A stretch of DNA of 7,679 nucleotides from an uncultured Muribaculum sp. (lineage in GTDB: Bacteria; Bacteroidota; Bacteroidia; Bacteroidales; Muribaculaceae), in NCBI GenBank assembly GCA_947573015.1, contig CANPDS010000122.1:1-7679 (forward strand). The letters are read 5' to 3'. Position 1 is the first letter of the stretch. Every line of letters starts with the position of its first letter. A program made the translations under genes and the position numbers. A model generated the notes under the pieces. It was not told the origin of the DNA. It saw nothing but the letters and a program-made list of their open reading frames with translations, and searched no databases. Of this stretch, positions 1 through 6,810 are shown in pieces.

Positions 1-934
1 AATCATGACGGGTCACAGATCCATCGCCATGTGACACCTCCAGGTATCCGGAATAGTCAAAATTACCAGTAGAGGATGCGAGTGTCTCAAACAAACCGCG
101 ATCATTGTCAAGTTGCTTGCCATTGATATATATTACCGGACGTTGTGTAGTATCAACAGCGGCCAATACAATATTCGCAGAATAGCGGCTACCGCGCATT
201 ACATTACGGGACTGCGGTATTACAAACGCATTAAGTTCATTAACGCGAACATCTCCAGCATCAACATTGGAGAGTAGGGTAGTCAACGCCTCTCCCTCGG
301 CATAGCGAATATCACTTTGCAATTTTGTAAGCAATGTAATAGCCGCAATCACCGGTTTGTTTTCAAACATAGTCTCTTCCCATAGCTGAGGAGACACGGT
401 GCCACGACGCATAGTCTGCTCGGTAGACAGCGAGCGGATTACATTCTCTCGCTTGACTGAATCCGGCATAAGCGATGCTATATAATTGCGATAGTAGTCT
501 ATCGTACTACGCAGATGTTTACCTCTTGGATTACGCGGAGAGAGCATCACAACAGATGCCGCATCAAGATTATCCTGATTCAGAATATTTGAAAGATCAG
601 CTTTTGCGCCATCAGCCTCAATGGCGATCTCCATTTTCAGGGTATCAATCAAGTCGTACACCCTTGCTGTTGTTTGGCGTACTTCAGCGGCTTTATCAAA
701 CCATTGGGCACCTTTTTCTGGATTTTGTTCAGCAAAAGCTTCCAATCTACGGAAAACAGCTTCATTTCGCTGGTCAACCGTAGTATTGCTACGCGCAAGC
801 CCTTCCTCAACCTGTCCGAAACCCTCAAGTACATCGGCAGAGACATTCAATGCAAGCATTGCTGTCAGCACGATATACATCAGATTAATCATTTTCTGAC
901 GTGGTGAGAGTGAGCGTGTATTATTGCTTCCCAT
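1..934 (-). CDS. gldM: GldM/PorM, T9SS inner-membrane motor subunit (partial, 3' end outside window)
   Basis: This is the long periplasmic subunit of the proton-driven GldLM motor that powers type IX secretion, and gliding in species that glide. The start at 934 gives 311 codons open to the window edge. Residues 9-14 (LSPRQK) lead into one N-terminal membrane helix at about 15-35 with the family pattern MINLMY...LNVSADVLEGF. R12 and Y20 align by motif with the conserved R9 and Y17 of Flavobacterium johnsoniae GldM, which lie in the motor's membrane core. A mostly helical stretch follows, then IAAITLLTKLQSDIRYAEGE and DVRVNELNAFVIP, which mark the end of domain D1 and the start of D2 as in PorM. 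Homologues have about 515 residues, so roughly 200 (domains D3-D4) lie beyond the left edge. It starts 31 bases after gldL in the same operon. The GldM family call is very secure; gldM versus porM is only naming. Confidence 0.95.
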   Translation of the reverse strand, partial: MGSNNTRSLSPRQKMINLMYIVLTAMLALNVSADVLEGFGQVEEGLARSNTTVDQRNEAVFRRLEAFAEQNPEKGAQWFDKAAEVRQTTARVYDLIDTLKMEIAIEADGAKADLSNILNQDNLDAASVVMLSPRNPRGKHLRSTIDYYRNYIASLMPDSVKRENVIRSLSTEQTMRRGTVSPQLWEETMFENKPVIAAITLLTKLQSDIRYAEGEALTTLLSNVDAGDVRVNELNAFVIPQSRNVMRGSRYSANIVLAAVDTTQRPVIYINGKQLDNDRGLFETLASSTGNFDYSGYLEVSHGDGSVTRHD

Positions 935-965
935 AAGATCGGGTAAAATGTAGTATTATTGATCG

Positions 966-1868
966 TTAGCGAATAGGAGGCATCGACTCTGGCATTGCCT
1001 GAGACTCTGCATTCATTTCAGGAGCATGTGCGGCTCCCATCGGATGATACATGTTAATTGTCATGGCATGAAGCATTTTCTCATACACCTGATTGAGTTG
1101 CTGCATGTAACGAGCCATCTTTTCAGTCTCCTCGCAATAACGTTCGCTCATGGCAGATGACTTCTCATACATATCACGAATATCCTTGATGCCACGGTTT
1201 ACCCTGTCGAGTGAGTCGAGCTGGGAACTTACGCTCTTAAGTTGTATCTCATAGATCGTATTCAACCCTGATATATTTCGGTTAAGAGCCTGCATCTCCT
1301 CTACATATCCGGTAGAACTACGGGTAATGTTTTCCGAGTTTTCGGTAATGGCCTGATATGACTTCAGCAACACCTCACTTACATTATTCAATGCTTCAGT
1401 AGTATGCCGGAGCTGATCCATCTGCTGAGAAAGCGCGGCGATCTGCGCTACATATTCATCGGTTGGTGTAGCATCAGGTGGAAGTATTACCTGAGACTTG
1501 CCGGAAGATGTAACTACAGACGCTGCAACATCAGCTGAAGCACCTGTTCCATGTCCAATAACGATTCCTGAGCCACCTTGAAAATCAGGCCGATCATCCG
1601 GATTTTTCGTACTAAGCACAGGGAACACTTCCTCCCAATGATATTCACGTGGAGGACGGTCGAATGCTGTAAGTATGAACATGAGCACCTCAGTACCCAT
1701 GCCTATCGACAAAAGAGTGCTGCCTCCTGGAAGATGTAGAATTTTGAACAATGCACCCCATATCACAATCGCAGCTCCAATAGAGTAGGCGAAGTTGAAG
1801 AATCGTTGGCCCTTTTCTCCAGAAAGGAAGCGTTCAATACTATTTTTATATCGTTTTATTTTTCCCAT
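966..1868 (-). CDS. gldL: GldL/PorL, T9SS inner-membrane motor subunit
   Basis: This is the cytoplasmic-membrane partner of GldM; in known systems a GldL pentamer surrounds two GldM helices and couples proton flow to rotation. The 300-residue product has two membrane helices at about 24-44 and 50-69, joined by the short turn HLPGGS. The first contains the family pattern IWGALFKILHLPG with K42, and Y28 lies near its start. The second contains an intramembrane glutamate, E60, the expected proton-handling residue. After the DRPPREYHWEEVFP motif (70-83) comes a flexible Gly/Ser/Val-rich stretch (about 97-135). A long, heptad-like, probably coiled-coil region follows (about 137-270), then a Met/Pro-rich tail. 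The length resembles P. gingivalis PorL (about 300) rather than the shorter flavobacterial GldL (about 215). It begins 50 bases after gldK; I see no terminator or Bacteroidota promoter in that gap, so co-transcription is likely. Confidence 0.95.
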   Translation of the reverse strand: MGKIKRYKNSIERFLSGEKGQRFFNFAYSIGAAIVIWGALFKILHLPGGSTLLSIGMGTEVLMFILTAFDRPPREYHWEEVFPVLSTKNPDDRPDFQGGSGIVIGHGTGASADVAASVVTSSGKSQVILPPDATPTDEYVAQIAALSQQMDQLRHTTEALNNVSEVLLKSYQAITENSENITRSSTGYVEEMQALNRNISGLNTIYEIQLKSVSSQLDSLDRVNRGIKDIRDMYEKSSAMSERYCEETEKMARYMQQLNQVYEKMLHAMTINMYHPMGAAHAPEMNAESQAMPESMPPIR

Positions 1869-1918
1869 TGTAGTCGGTAACGTTGGTAGTTTTTATAATA
1901 CGTAGAAAAAGCCCGCAG

Positions 1919-3364
1919 TTATTTCTGTTTCTGTCCTTGTCCTTTAGCAAAGCCAATCTGAGTACGTACATTGCGGAATCCAATATATGAACGTTGTTCA
2001 TTCTGGTATTCCCACATTCTGAGATCGGAGCGCACATTGTGTGCCACATCTTTCCAGGAACCACCACGAACTATTTTACGCTTCATCTTATACGGATCTT
2101 CAATAGCCGCATCATAGCGATATTCAGGATTAAGATCTGATGTCAGCTTTCCTACACTTTCGGTATATGCAGTCGAGGTCCATTCACTGACATTTCCGGC
2201 CATATCATATAGTCCGAAATCATTGGGCGAATATGTGCCTACACGCGATGTGATAATATGTCCATCACGGGAATAATTTCCTTCATCCGGCTTGAAATTG
2301 GCGTAAAAGCACCCCTTATCCTCAGTAAGTGGCAGTTCGCCATCCCAAGGATACATATTGTCATTATTGCCCGCTCGTGCCGCATATTCCCATTCCGCTT
2401 CTGTAGGCAGGCGGTATGGCTCTACATATATACCTTCCTTGCCAAGAGAGCGACGCAGGAACTCCGTACGCCAATGGCTGAATGCATTTGCCTGCTCCCA
2501 GCTTACACCTACTACAGGATAGTCATTGTAGCCTCCATGTGAGAAATAAAGGCGTACATATGGCTCATTATATGCATTTTCAAAATCGTTTATCCATGCT
2601 GTTGTATCAGGATAGATATTAACGATATATGTATTGACAAAATCATAGTCTCCGGTAAGCGCACGGGAAATAGTCTGACGGACGATATCACCTTCATCAT
2701 TTATATACGCGGTATCCTTTGATATAACCGGCAAGGTCGTATTAACCGGACGGTCCGTATTATAATCCCGTCTGGCAGCATTCAATCTGTTTTTACGCTT
2801 GGCAGCCTCAGTATGATTATATATCTCATACCGATAGTTCAACTGCTCCGGATCAAGTTCTTTAACTCCCGTTATGGGATTTATTCGATATAAACTTTCA
2901 ATTGCACGTGCCTCATCTTCCGACGGATTACGCCATGGAATCGCCTTACTCCAATTAAGATAAGGCTTTACCGGATTACCTTCTTTGTCTTCCTCTATTT
3001 TAAATTCTTCATTACCTCCATATGCAGGATCGGCCAGTCGCTCCCGGATGATAGAGTCACGTACCCAATGTACAAATTGTTTATATTTGCCATTTGTTAC
3101 CTCAGTCTCATCCATCCAAAAGCCATCGACGCTAATACCTCTGGCATCAGCTCTAAGATTCCATGCACTGTCAGCCTTTGCCGGTCCGACCTTCATGGAA
3201 CCACGATCGATAAGCACCATTCCATATGGAGTAGGTTCGGCCCATGACGACGCACTCACGCCCGTCACTTCACCTCCCATACTATTATGGCTCCCCAATG
3301 CACACGAAGTTGCAACGGGAGTTATGATTATGGCGGTTAGTAGATAATTCTGTATTTTATTCAT
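1919..3364 (-). CDS. gldK: GldK/PorK, T9SS ring lipoprotein with FGE-sulfatase fold
   Basis: In known systems GldK/PorK is an outer-membrane lipoprotein that forms, with GldN/PorN, the large periplasmic ring above the GldLM motor. The 481-residue product starts with a lipoprotein signal: basic N-terminus, hydrophobic core and lipobox VATSC, with C21 as the lipidated residue. It has no acidic Bacteroidota surface-export motif after C21, which fits the periplasmic face. The rest has the formylglycine-generating-enzyme (FGE-sulfatase) fold: GMVLIDRGSMKVG (48-60), DETEVTNGKYKQF (85-97), PVVGVSWEQANAF (283-295), YRLPTEAEWEYAARAG (317-332), FGLYDMAGNVSEW (383-395), VRGGSW (432-437) and GFRNVR (462-467). 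The mature protein has one further cysteine (C352), so the FGE catalytic cysteine pair is absent and the fold is probably structural. About 185 residues separate the second and third motifs, a charged insertion between fold halves that usually lie close together. It starts 10 bases after porP. Confidence 0.95.
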   Translation of the reverse strand: MNKIQNYLLTAIIITPVATSCALGSHNSMGGEVTGVSASSWAEPTPYGMVLIDRGSMKVGPAKADSAWNLRADARGISVDGFWMDETEVTNGKYKQFVHWVRDSIIRERLADPAYGGNEEFKIEEDKEGNPVKPYLNWSKAIPWRNPSEDEARAIESLYRINPITGVKELDPEQLNYRYEIYNHTEAAKRKNRLNAARRDYNTDRPVNTTLPVISKDTAYINDEGDIVRQTISRALTGDYDFVNTYIVNIYPDTTAWINDFENAYNEPYVRLYFSHGGYNDYPVVGVSWEQANAFSHWRTEFLRRSLGKEGIYVEPYRLPTEAEWEYAARAGNNDNMYPWDGELPLTEDKGCFYANFKPDEGNYSRDGHIITSRVGTYSPNDFGLYDMAGNVSEWTSTAYTESVGKLTSDLNPEYRYDAAIEDPYKMKRKIVRGGSWKDVAHNVRSDLRMWEYQNEQRSYIGFRNVRTQIGFAKGQGQKQK

Positions 3365-3374
3365 AACTAAAAAG

Positions 3375-4358
3375 TTACATTATTCTTATGCTTTTATGTC
3401 GGTGTCGGTTCTTTTCGCCGAGATCCAGTTTCATACTATAGCCAAGCCATATTTCATGACTTCCGCTACTTGCTTTGGCAATATCTGTAGTCGGATAATC
3501 GTAGCTATAGCCAAGAAAGAAATTCTTGTAATATGCTCCAAGCAATAATGCTACTGCATCATTATAGCGATAGGCAAGACCACCGTATATAAATCGGTTA
3601 TACAGCAACCGTGCGGTTATTTCCGCGGTTGTGAAAGTGAAATCTGTTTTCACTAACATTGATGGCTGCACTTCAAATAACGTATTTTTTATTGGAATAT
3701 TGCCACCGCCCATAAAATAGAAACTACATCCGGCCTTGAACTCATATTGCTTCGCTTCAGTACCATCTGTCGACATTTTCACCGTAGGCTGATTCAAATG
3801 AGTAGCAGAGATTCCTGCCCAAAACATTTTATGCTTAAAATATGCTCCAAGACTTATGTCAAATGCCGTTCCATGAACATCTGTAGTAGGTATCGCATCA
3901 TCAGCACTTTGATGATAGTCATTATCATCAGGCAATATTACTTCCGAGCCCCGGAAAGATTCATCAAACAGGCCTATGCGCGCACCTATCGAAAGTTCAC
4001 CTTTAAACAGCTTCAACTTATAAGCGCCCATTGCGCCAATAGTTAGATTATTATAAAGGCCCATGCTTTCCTGTTGCATTATAAGTCCAACTCCAATACG
4101 TTTTCCGAAAAGCTTCACTGGCATATCGGCATTGGCAATAAATGTTTTAGGCGCCTTGGGTATCCCCATCCATTGCAAACGTGATCCACCACGTATTCGA
4201 AGGTTATCTGTGAGACCAATTGCAGCCGGGTTGTAATACGATGGCACCTCAAAATATTGAGTAAAACCGGCATCTACCTGGCCATTTGCATGAACAACTG
4301 CTGATACTGACAGCATACCCGCGATCAATGTACGTTTGATATGATGTGATCTGACCAT
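3375..4358 (-). CDS. porP: PorP/SprF-family T9SS outer-membrane protein
   Basis: PorP/SprF proteins are outer-membrane beta-barrels of the type IX secretion system, usually encoded just before gldKLMN as here. The 327-residue product has a signal peptide: a basic start (MVRSHHIKR), a hydrophobic core at about 10-24, and probable cleavage near AVVHA/NGQ. The mature N-terminus holds the family signature DAGFTQYFEVPSYYNPAAIG (29-48). Alternating amphipathic strands rich in Gly and aromatic residues follow, then the late signature FFLGYSYDYPT and SSGSHEIWLGYSM (about 280-309). A short basic tail of about 15 residues ending KSIRIM follows the last strand. The gene lies 9 bases after porT and 10 before gldK, so translation is probably closely linked. 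The family is clear. Several PorP/SprF paralogues often occur in one genome; the position next to gldK makes this the likely T9SS-core copy. Confidence 0.92.
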   Translation of the reverse strand: MVRSHHIKRTLIAGMLSVSAVVHANGQVDAGFTQYFEVPSYYNPAAIGLTDNLRIRGGSRLQWMGIPKAPKTFIANADMPVKLFGKRIGVGLIMQQESMGLYNNLTIGAMGAYKLKLFKGELSIGARIGLFDESFRGSEVILPDDNDYHQSADDAIPTTDVHGTAFDISLGAYFKHKMFWAGISATHLNQPTVKMSTDGTEAKQYEFKAGCSFYFMGGGNIPIKNTLFEVQPSMLVKTDFTFTTAEITARLLYNRFIYGGLAYRYNDAVALLLGAYYKNFFLGYSYDYPTTDIAKASSGSHEIWLGYSMKLDLGEKNRHRHKSIRIM

Positions 4359-4367
4359 TGGGATAGC

Positions 4368-5102
4368 TTATTCGAAATAGAAAGTAAGTACAACCATTTG
4401 TTGGCGGACTTTCGTAAGCGATTGTGTGAATTTAAAACGGTCGGGATCATCATCCAGATCCGGACGGTTTCTCTGTAATTGATCTGTCAAGCCAAAACAG
4501 AACTTGATCTCCGGTGCGAATTTGAAGTAGGGGAGATAAAGGTCACACCCAAATCCAATCGAGAGCATCAAATCTGCTGTTTTTAAATGCAGCAAATCAC
4601 GGTTGCGTCGTTTAGCCACATCAAAAACGGGCATAACGCCAGCTAACATATAAGGCCTTACATTATGAAGTCGAACCGCATTATATCGCAGATCGACAGG
4701 AGTCACTATGTAAGTTGATTTGATATCTTGCTGATCCACATTGCCAGTTGAGGTATCATGCATCTTAACAGTACGATTGCCGAAATACATACCCGGAGTA
4801 AAACGCAGACTAAAATATTCATTCAGACGTAAATCGAACAGTCCATTAACACAAAATCCAGGCGAATAAGAAGGCTGTTCCATAAACCACGTCTCGCCAA
4901 GATCTGTTACAAATCCGCCATGCGTAAGCGCAAGAGACGGAGTAAACAAACCTACAGAAAAGCCCATATGCCAACGGCGCAGATCTGCATATGGACGATT
5001 AAGCACCTTATCGTTACGTTGGGCTGCCAATGGGGCATGGATGCCACCAAGCATCAATACCACACATATTATATATATTATATTTTTACGTTGTACATAC
5101 AT
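4368..5102 (-). CDS. porT: PorT/SprT-family T9SS outer-membrane protein
   Basis: PorT is a predicted outer-membrane beta-barrel first found as essential for gingipain secretion in Porphyromonas gingivalis; its exact role in the T9SS is unresolved. I chose the start at 5102 (244 residues), because it gives a normal signal peptide: MYVQRK, a hydrophobic core (about 8-22), then HAPLAAQ. Family features are RPYADLRRWHMGFSVGL (36-52), SYSPGFCVNGLFDLRLNEYF (78-97), LRFTPGMYFGNRTV (99-112), RPYMLAGV (149-156), GCDLYLPYFKFAPEIKFCFG (185-204), RNRPDLDDD (211-219) and a terminal strand VVLTFYFE. The frame stays open upstream to an ATG at 5201, but that would bury the signal peptide behind 33 residues and place the start codon inside a terminator-like hairpin. 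It is the first gene of the operon, 9 bases before porP, and has no clear Shine-Dalgarno sequence. PorT is often unlinked from gldKLMN, so this placement is informative. Confidence 0.88.
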   Translation of the reverse strand: MYVQRKNIIYIICVVLMLGGIHAPLAAQRNDKVLNRPYADLRRWHMGFSVGLFTPSLALTHGGFVTDLGETWFMEQPSYSPGFCVNGLFDLRLNEYFSLRFTPGMYFGNRTVKMHDTSTGNVDQQDIKSTYIVTPVDLRYNAVRLHNVRPYMLAGVMPVFDVAKRRNRDLLHLKTADLMLSIGFGCDLYLPYFKFAPEIKFCFGLTDQLQRNRPDLDDDPDRFKFTQSLTKVRQQMVVLTFYFE

Positions 5103-5174
5103 ATTATGGATAAATAACGCTGCCCTTTGACTCATTATTGTGTATCCACACAACACTGTCAGAACATATGGCAT

Positions 5175-5206
5175 AAAAAAAGAAGAAATGTCTCGCGACA
5201 TCTCTT
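5175..5206 (-). terminator. Terminator-like hairpin in the porT leader (possible attenuator)
   Basis: On the minus strand, 5206-5197 (AAGAGATGTC) pairs with 5192-5183 (GACATTTCTT): ten pairs, one of them a G-U wobble. The loop is GCGA, a GNRA tetraloop. The 3' arm is followed by C and then seven T residues (5181-5175). This is the form of an intrinsic terminator for leftward transcripts. It lies about 40 bases after the predicted start of transcription and 72 bases before the porT start codon. There is no gene on the minus strand between the promoter and the hairpin, so it either ends a short leader RNA or attenuates the T9SS operon. The opposite strand has no T-run after the hairpin, so it would not terminate rightward transcripts. 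Confidence 0.7.
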
Positions 5207-5248
5207 CCCGTTTAAACCTTTATCTTAATCTAATACTATGAAAAACAC
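5207..5248 (-). promoter_or_regulatory. A/T-rich 5' leader between promoter and hairpin
   Basis: This is the predicted first part of the porT transcript, before the hairpin. It includes tttttcatagtattagatt (minus strand, 5245-5227), followed by a purine-rich stretch up to the stem. It has no plausible protein of its own: the only tiny frame (GTG TGT TTT TCA TAG) is four codons. From memory, similar leaders of this type followed by a terminator hairpin occur before other Bacteroidales genes, but I cannot verify this here. It may be a conserved RNA element or simply the 5' UTR. Confidence 0.4.
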
Positions 5249-5253
5249 ACCGG

Positions 5254-5284
5254 CAAAGGTAAACACATTTAACCACTTGTGCAA
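5254..5284 (-). promoter_or_regulatory. Bacteroidota-type promoter for the porT-porP-gldKLM operon
   Basis: On the minus strand a -7 box TACCTTTG (5261-5254) matches TAnnTTTG exactly, and a -33 TTG (5284-5282) lies 20 bases upstream, the spacing expected for the housekeeping sigma factor of Bacteroidota. Transcription would begin near 5247. I found no second match between this site and the porT start, so the whole operon probably depends on it. The -33 TTG lies inside a small inverted repeat, CTTG-TG-CAAG (minus strand CTTG-CA-CAAG, 5276-5285), which may be chance. Confidence 0.75.
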
Positions 5285-5452
5285 GCAGCGTTTGGTTGAT
5301 TTTGACAATTTTAACATTAACATATGCAAAGGCGCCGATATTGGGCATCCATTTAACAATAAATTAATAATCAAGAAATGTTTACATATCACTCTATTGC
5401 CTCTACGCCGTTAGTCAACACCAACAAATGATATATTCTCATAGTTATTTCT
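5262..5452. other. Intergenic DNA between divergent promoters
   Basis: This stretch separates the leftward T9SS promoter from the rightward helicase promoter. It is A/T-rich. I see no open frame with a plausible start, no tRNA-like fold, no tandem repeat and no strong hairpin. It could hold operator sites for either promoter, but no clear repeated or palindromic site stands out beyond GGCGCC at 5331-5336. Confidence 0.5.
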
Positions 5453-5460
5453 TAAATTTG
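5453..5460 (+). promoter_or_regulatory. -7 box for the DEAD-box helicase gene
   Basis: TAAATTTG matches the Bacteroidota -7 consensus TAnnTTTG exactly. The -33 element is poor: the closest candidate is ATG at 5428-5430, 22 bases upstream. Transcription would start near 5467, leaving only about 10 bases of A-rich leader before the start codon at 5478. The absence of any other match in the region supports it. Confidence 0.6.
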
Positions 5461-5477
5461 CCATATAATAAGATAAA

Positions 5478-6794
5478 ATGAAACAAAAAGAACTTATAAC
5501 CAATATTCAATCAAGACTCGGCATAGAGTCTCTGAACCCCATGCAGGAAGCTGCCATTGCCAACAAGTCTTCCGATGTAATACTGTTATCTCCGACGGGA
5601 AGTGGTAAAACCGTGGCATTTGCATCCATGATGCTCTCTTCATTATCTAATCCTTCAGCAAAGATACAAGGTGTGATAATTGCACCGTCGCGTGAACTTG
5701 TCACCCAAATTTACCGTGTGGTACGAGAACTTGCCACTGGATATAAGGTAGTGGCGCTTTATGGTGGACATTCGATGCTTGATGAGAAAAATTCCCTCAC
5801 TCCATCTCCAGATATAGTAGTGGCTACCCCAGGACGACTGCTTGATCATATAGAGCGCAAGCAGATTGATCTGTATACCACACGAATACTCGTACTCGAT
5901 GAATACGACAAATCTCTTGAACTCGGATTTCAAGATGAAATGAGAAAGATCGTACGAATGATGCCCAACCGCTCACGCACAATCCTCACCTCAGCCACCA
6001 GACTTGACTCGCTGCCGGATTTCATGAAATTAAAAAAGGTGGATCTCATCGATTTCCTACATCAGACTGAGACACCCCGCTCGCGCATACAGATTGTAGA
6101 AGTGGAGAGTCCATCGCGTGATAAAATCGCCACACTAACTGATCTTCTTAAATCGTTATCCGATGGGCGGGTGATTATATTTGTCAATCACCGTGAAAGT
6201 GCTGAACGAGTTTATAATCATCTGTTATCAGCCGGGCTTCCTGTCGGCATATATCACGGTGCCCTCGACCAGAATGACCGAGAAAAAGCCATTGATCTCC
6301 TTAATAATGGCACTACGCCAATTCTTGTCAGTACCGACCTGGGGGCAAGAGGACGTGATATTGACTCTGTACACTCAATAATTCATTATCATATTCCCCT
6401 TACCGAAGAGACATGGACACATCGCAATGGCCGCACTGCCAGAGTAGATGCGACAGGCACTGTCTATGTACTTACATCAGAAGCTGACAATATTCCTGAT
6501 TATATTGTTTTTGACCGTTCATATGTGCCATCGGGACATTCCTACAATCCAATAAAAGCGGCCACAGCCACCCTATATTTCAATGCCGGCAAAAAAGAAA
6601 AAATATCCCGTGGTGATATTGCTGGCTTCATAATAAAACAGGGTGGCGTTGAAGCGTCGCAAGTCGGGCGTATAGTTGTGCGTGATCATTGCGCATTGGC
6701 CGCAATACCAGCAGACGAGGCTTCAGGCATTGTAAAATTACTGGCACAACAAAAACTTAAAGGCAAGAAAATACGCATATCACTCCAGCATTAG
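5478..6794 (+). CDS. DEAD-box RNA helicase with DbpA-like RNA-binding domain
   Basis: This is an ATP-dependent RNA helicase of 438 residues with all core motifs: a Q-motif-like segment around LNPMQEAAI (19-27), motif I PTGSGKT (39-45), Ia PSRELV (70-75), GG (96-97), Ib TPGR (117-120), motif II DEYD (141-144), III SAT (172-174), IV IIFVN (233-237), V STDLGARGRDI (285-295) and VI HRNGRTAR (315-322). The C-terminal part (about 364-438) resembles the RRM-like DbpA domain: TLYFNAGKKEKISRGDIAGF, then VGRIVVRDHCALAAIP and KLKGKKIRISL. In E. coli DbpA that domain binds hairpin 92 of 23S rRNA, so a role in large-subunit assembly is plausible, but orthology is not proven and I leave the symbol empty. 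Motif II is DEYD instead of DEAD, and the conserved aromatic residue usual upstream of the Q motif is not obvious. It is transcribed alone, with its own -7 box and a strong terminator. Confidence 0.93.
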   Translation: MKQKELITNIQSRLGIESLNPMQEAAIANKSSDVILLSPTGSGKTVAFASMMLSSLSNPSAKIQGVIIAPSRELVTQIYRVVRELATGYKVVALYGGHSMLDEKNSLTPSPDIVVATPGRLLDHIERKQIDLYTTRILVLDEYDKSLELGFQDEMRKIVRMMPNRSRTILTSATRLDSLPDFMKLKKVDLIDFLHQTETPRSRIQIVEVESPSRDKIATLTDLLKSLSDGRVIIFVNHRESAERVYNHLLSAGLPVGIYHGALDQNDREKAIDLLNNGTTPILVSTDLGARGRDIDSVHSIIHYHIPLTEETWTHRNGRTARVDATGTVYVLTSEADNIPDYIVFDRSYVPSGHSYNPIKAATATLYFNAGKKEKISRGDIAGFIIKQGGVEASQVGRIVVRDHCALAAIPADEASGIVKLLAQQKLKGKKIRISLQH

Positions 6795-6810
6795 CAAAAT
6801 GCATTTATCC

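Noticed and set aside
58..65. CAAAATTA, a minus-strand match to the -7 consensus
   Set aside because: It lies deep within the gldM coding sequence with no sign of a gene start after it; a chance match is likely.
475..907. Several open frames of 65-102 codons on both strands
   Set aside because: They overlap the gldM frame, which has clear family motifs throughout; they are shadows in other frames.
1869..1918. GC-rich bases then a T-run after gldK (minus strand), possibly a terminator
   Set aside because: There is no complementary arm upstream of the T-run, so no stem forms; gldL is probably read through.
1846..2067. Open frame of 73 codons on the minus strand across the gldK-gldL junction
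   Set aside because: It overlaps the end of gldK in another frame and runs into the gldL start; the sequence looks like a frame shadow.
2985..3347. Open frame of 120 codons on the plus strand
   Set aside because: It lies antisense to the N-terminal part of gldK, has no recognisable domain and no promoter-like site before it.
5302..5307. TTGACA on the plus strand, like an E. coli -35 box
   Set aside because: No matching -10 box lies 16-18 bases downstream, and Bacteroidota use a different promoter consensus.
5103..5477. Possible tRNA or other structured RNA gene in the intergenic region
   Set aside because: I found no cloverleaf arms, CCA end or T-loop motif on either strand; only the single hairpin at 5183-5206 is convincing.
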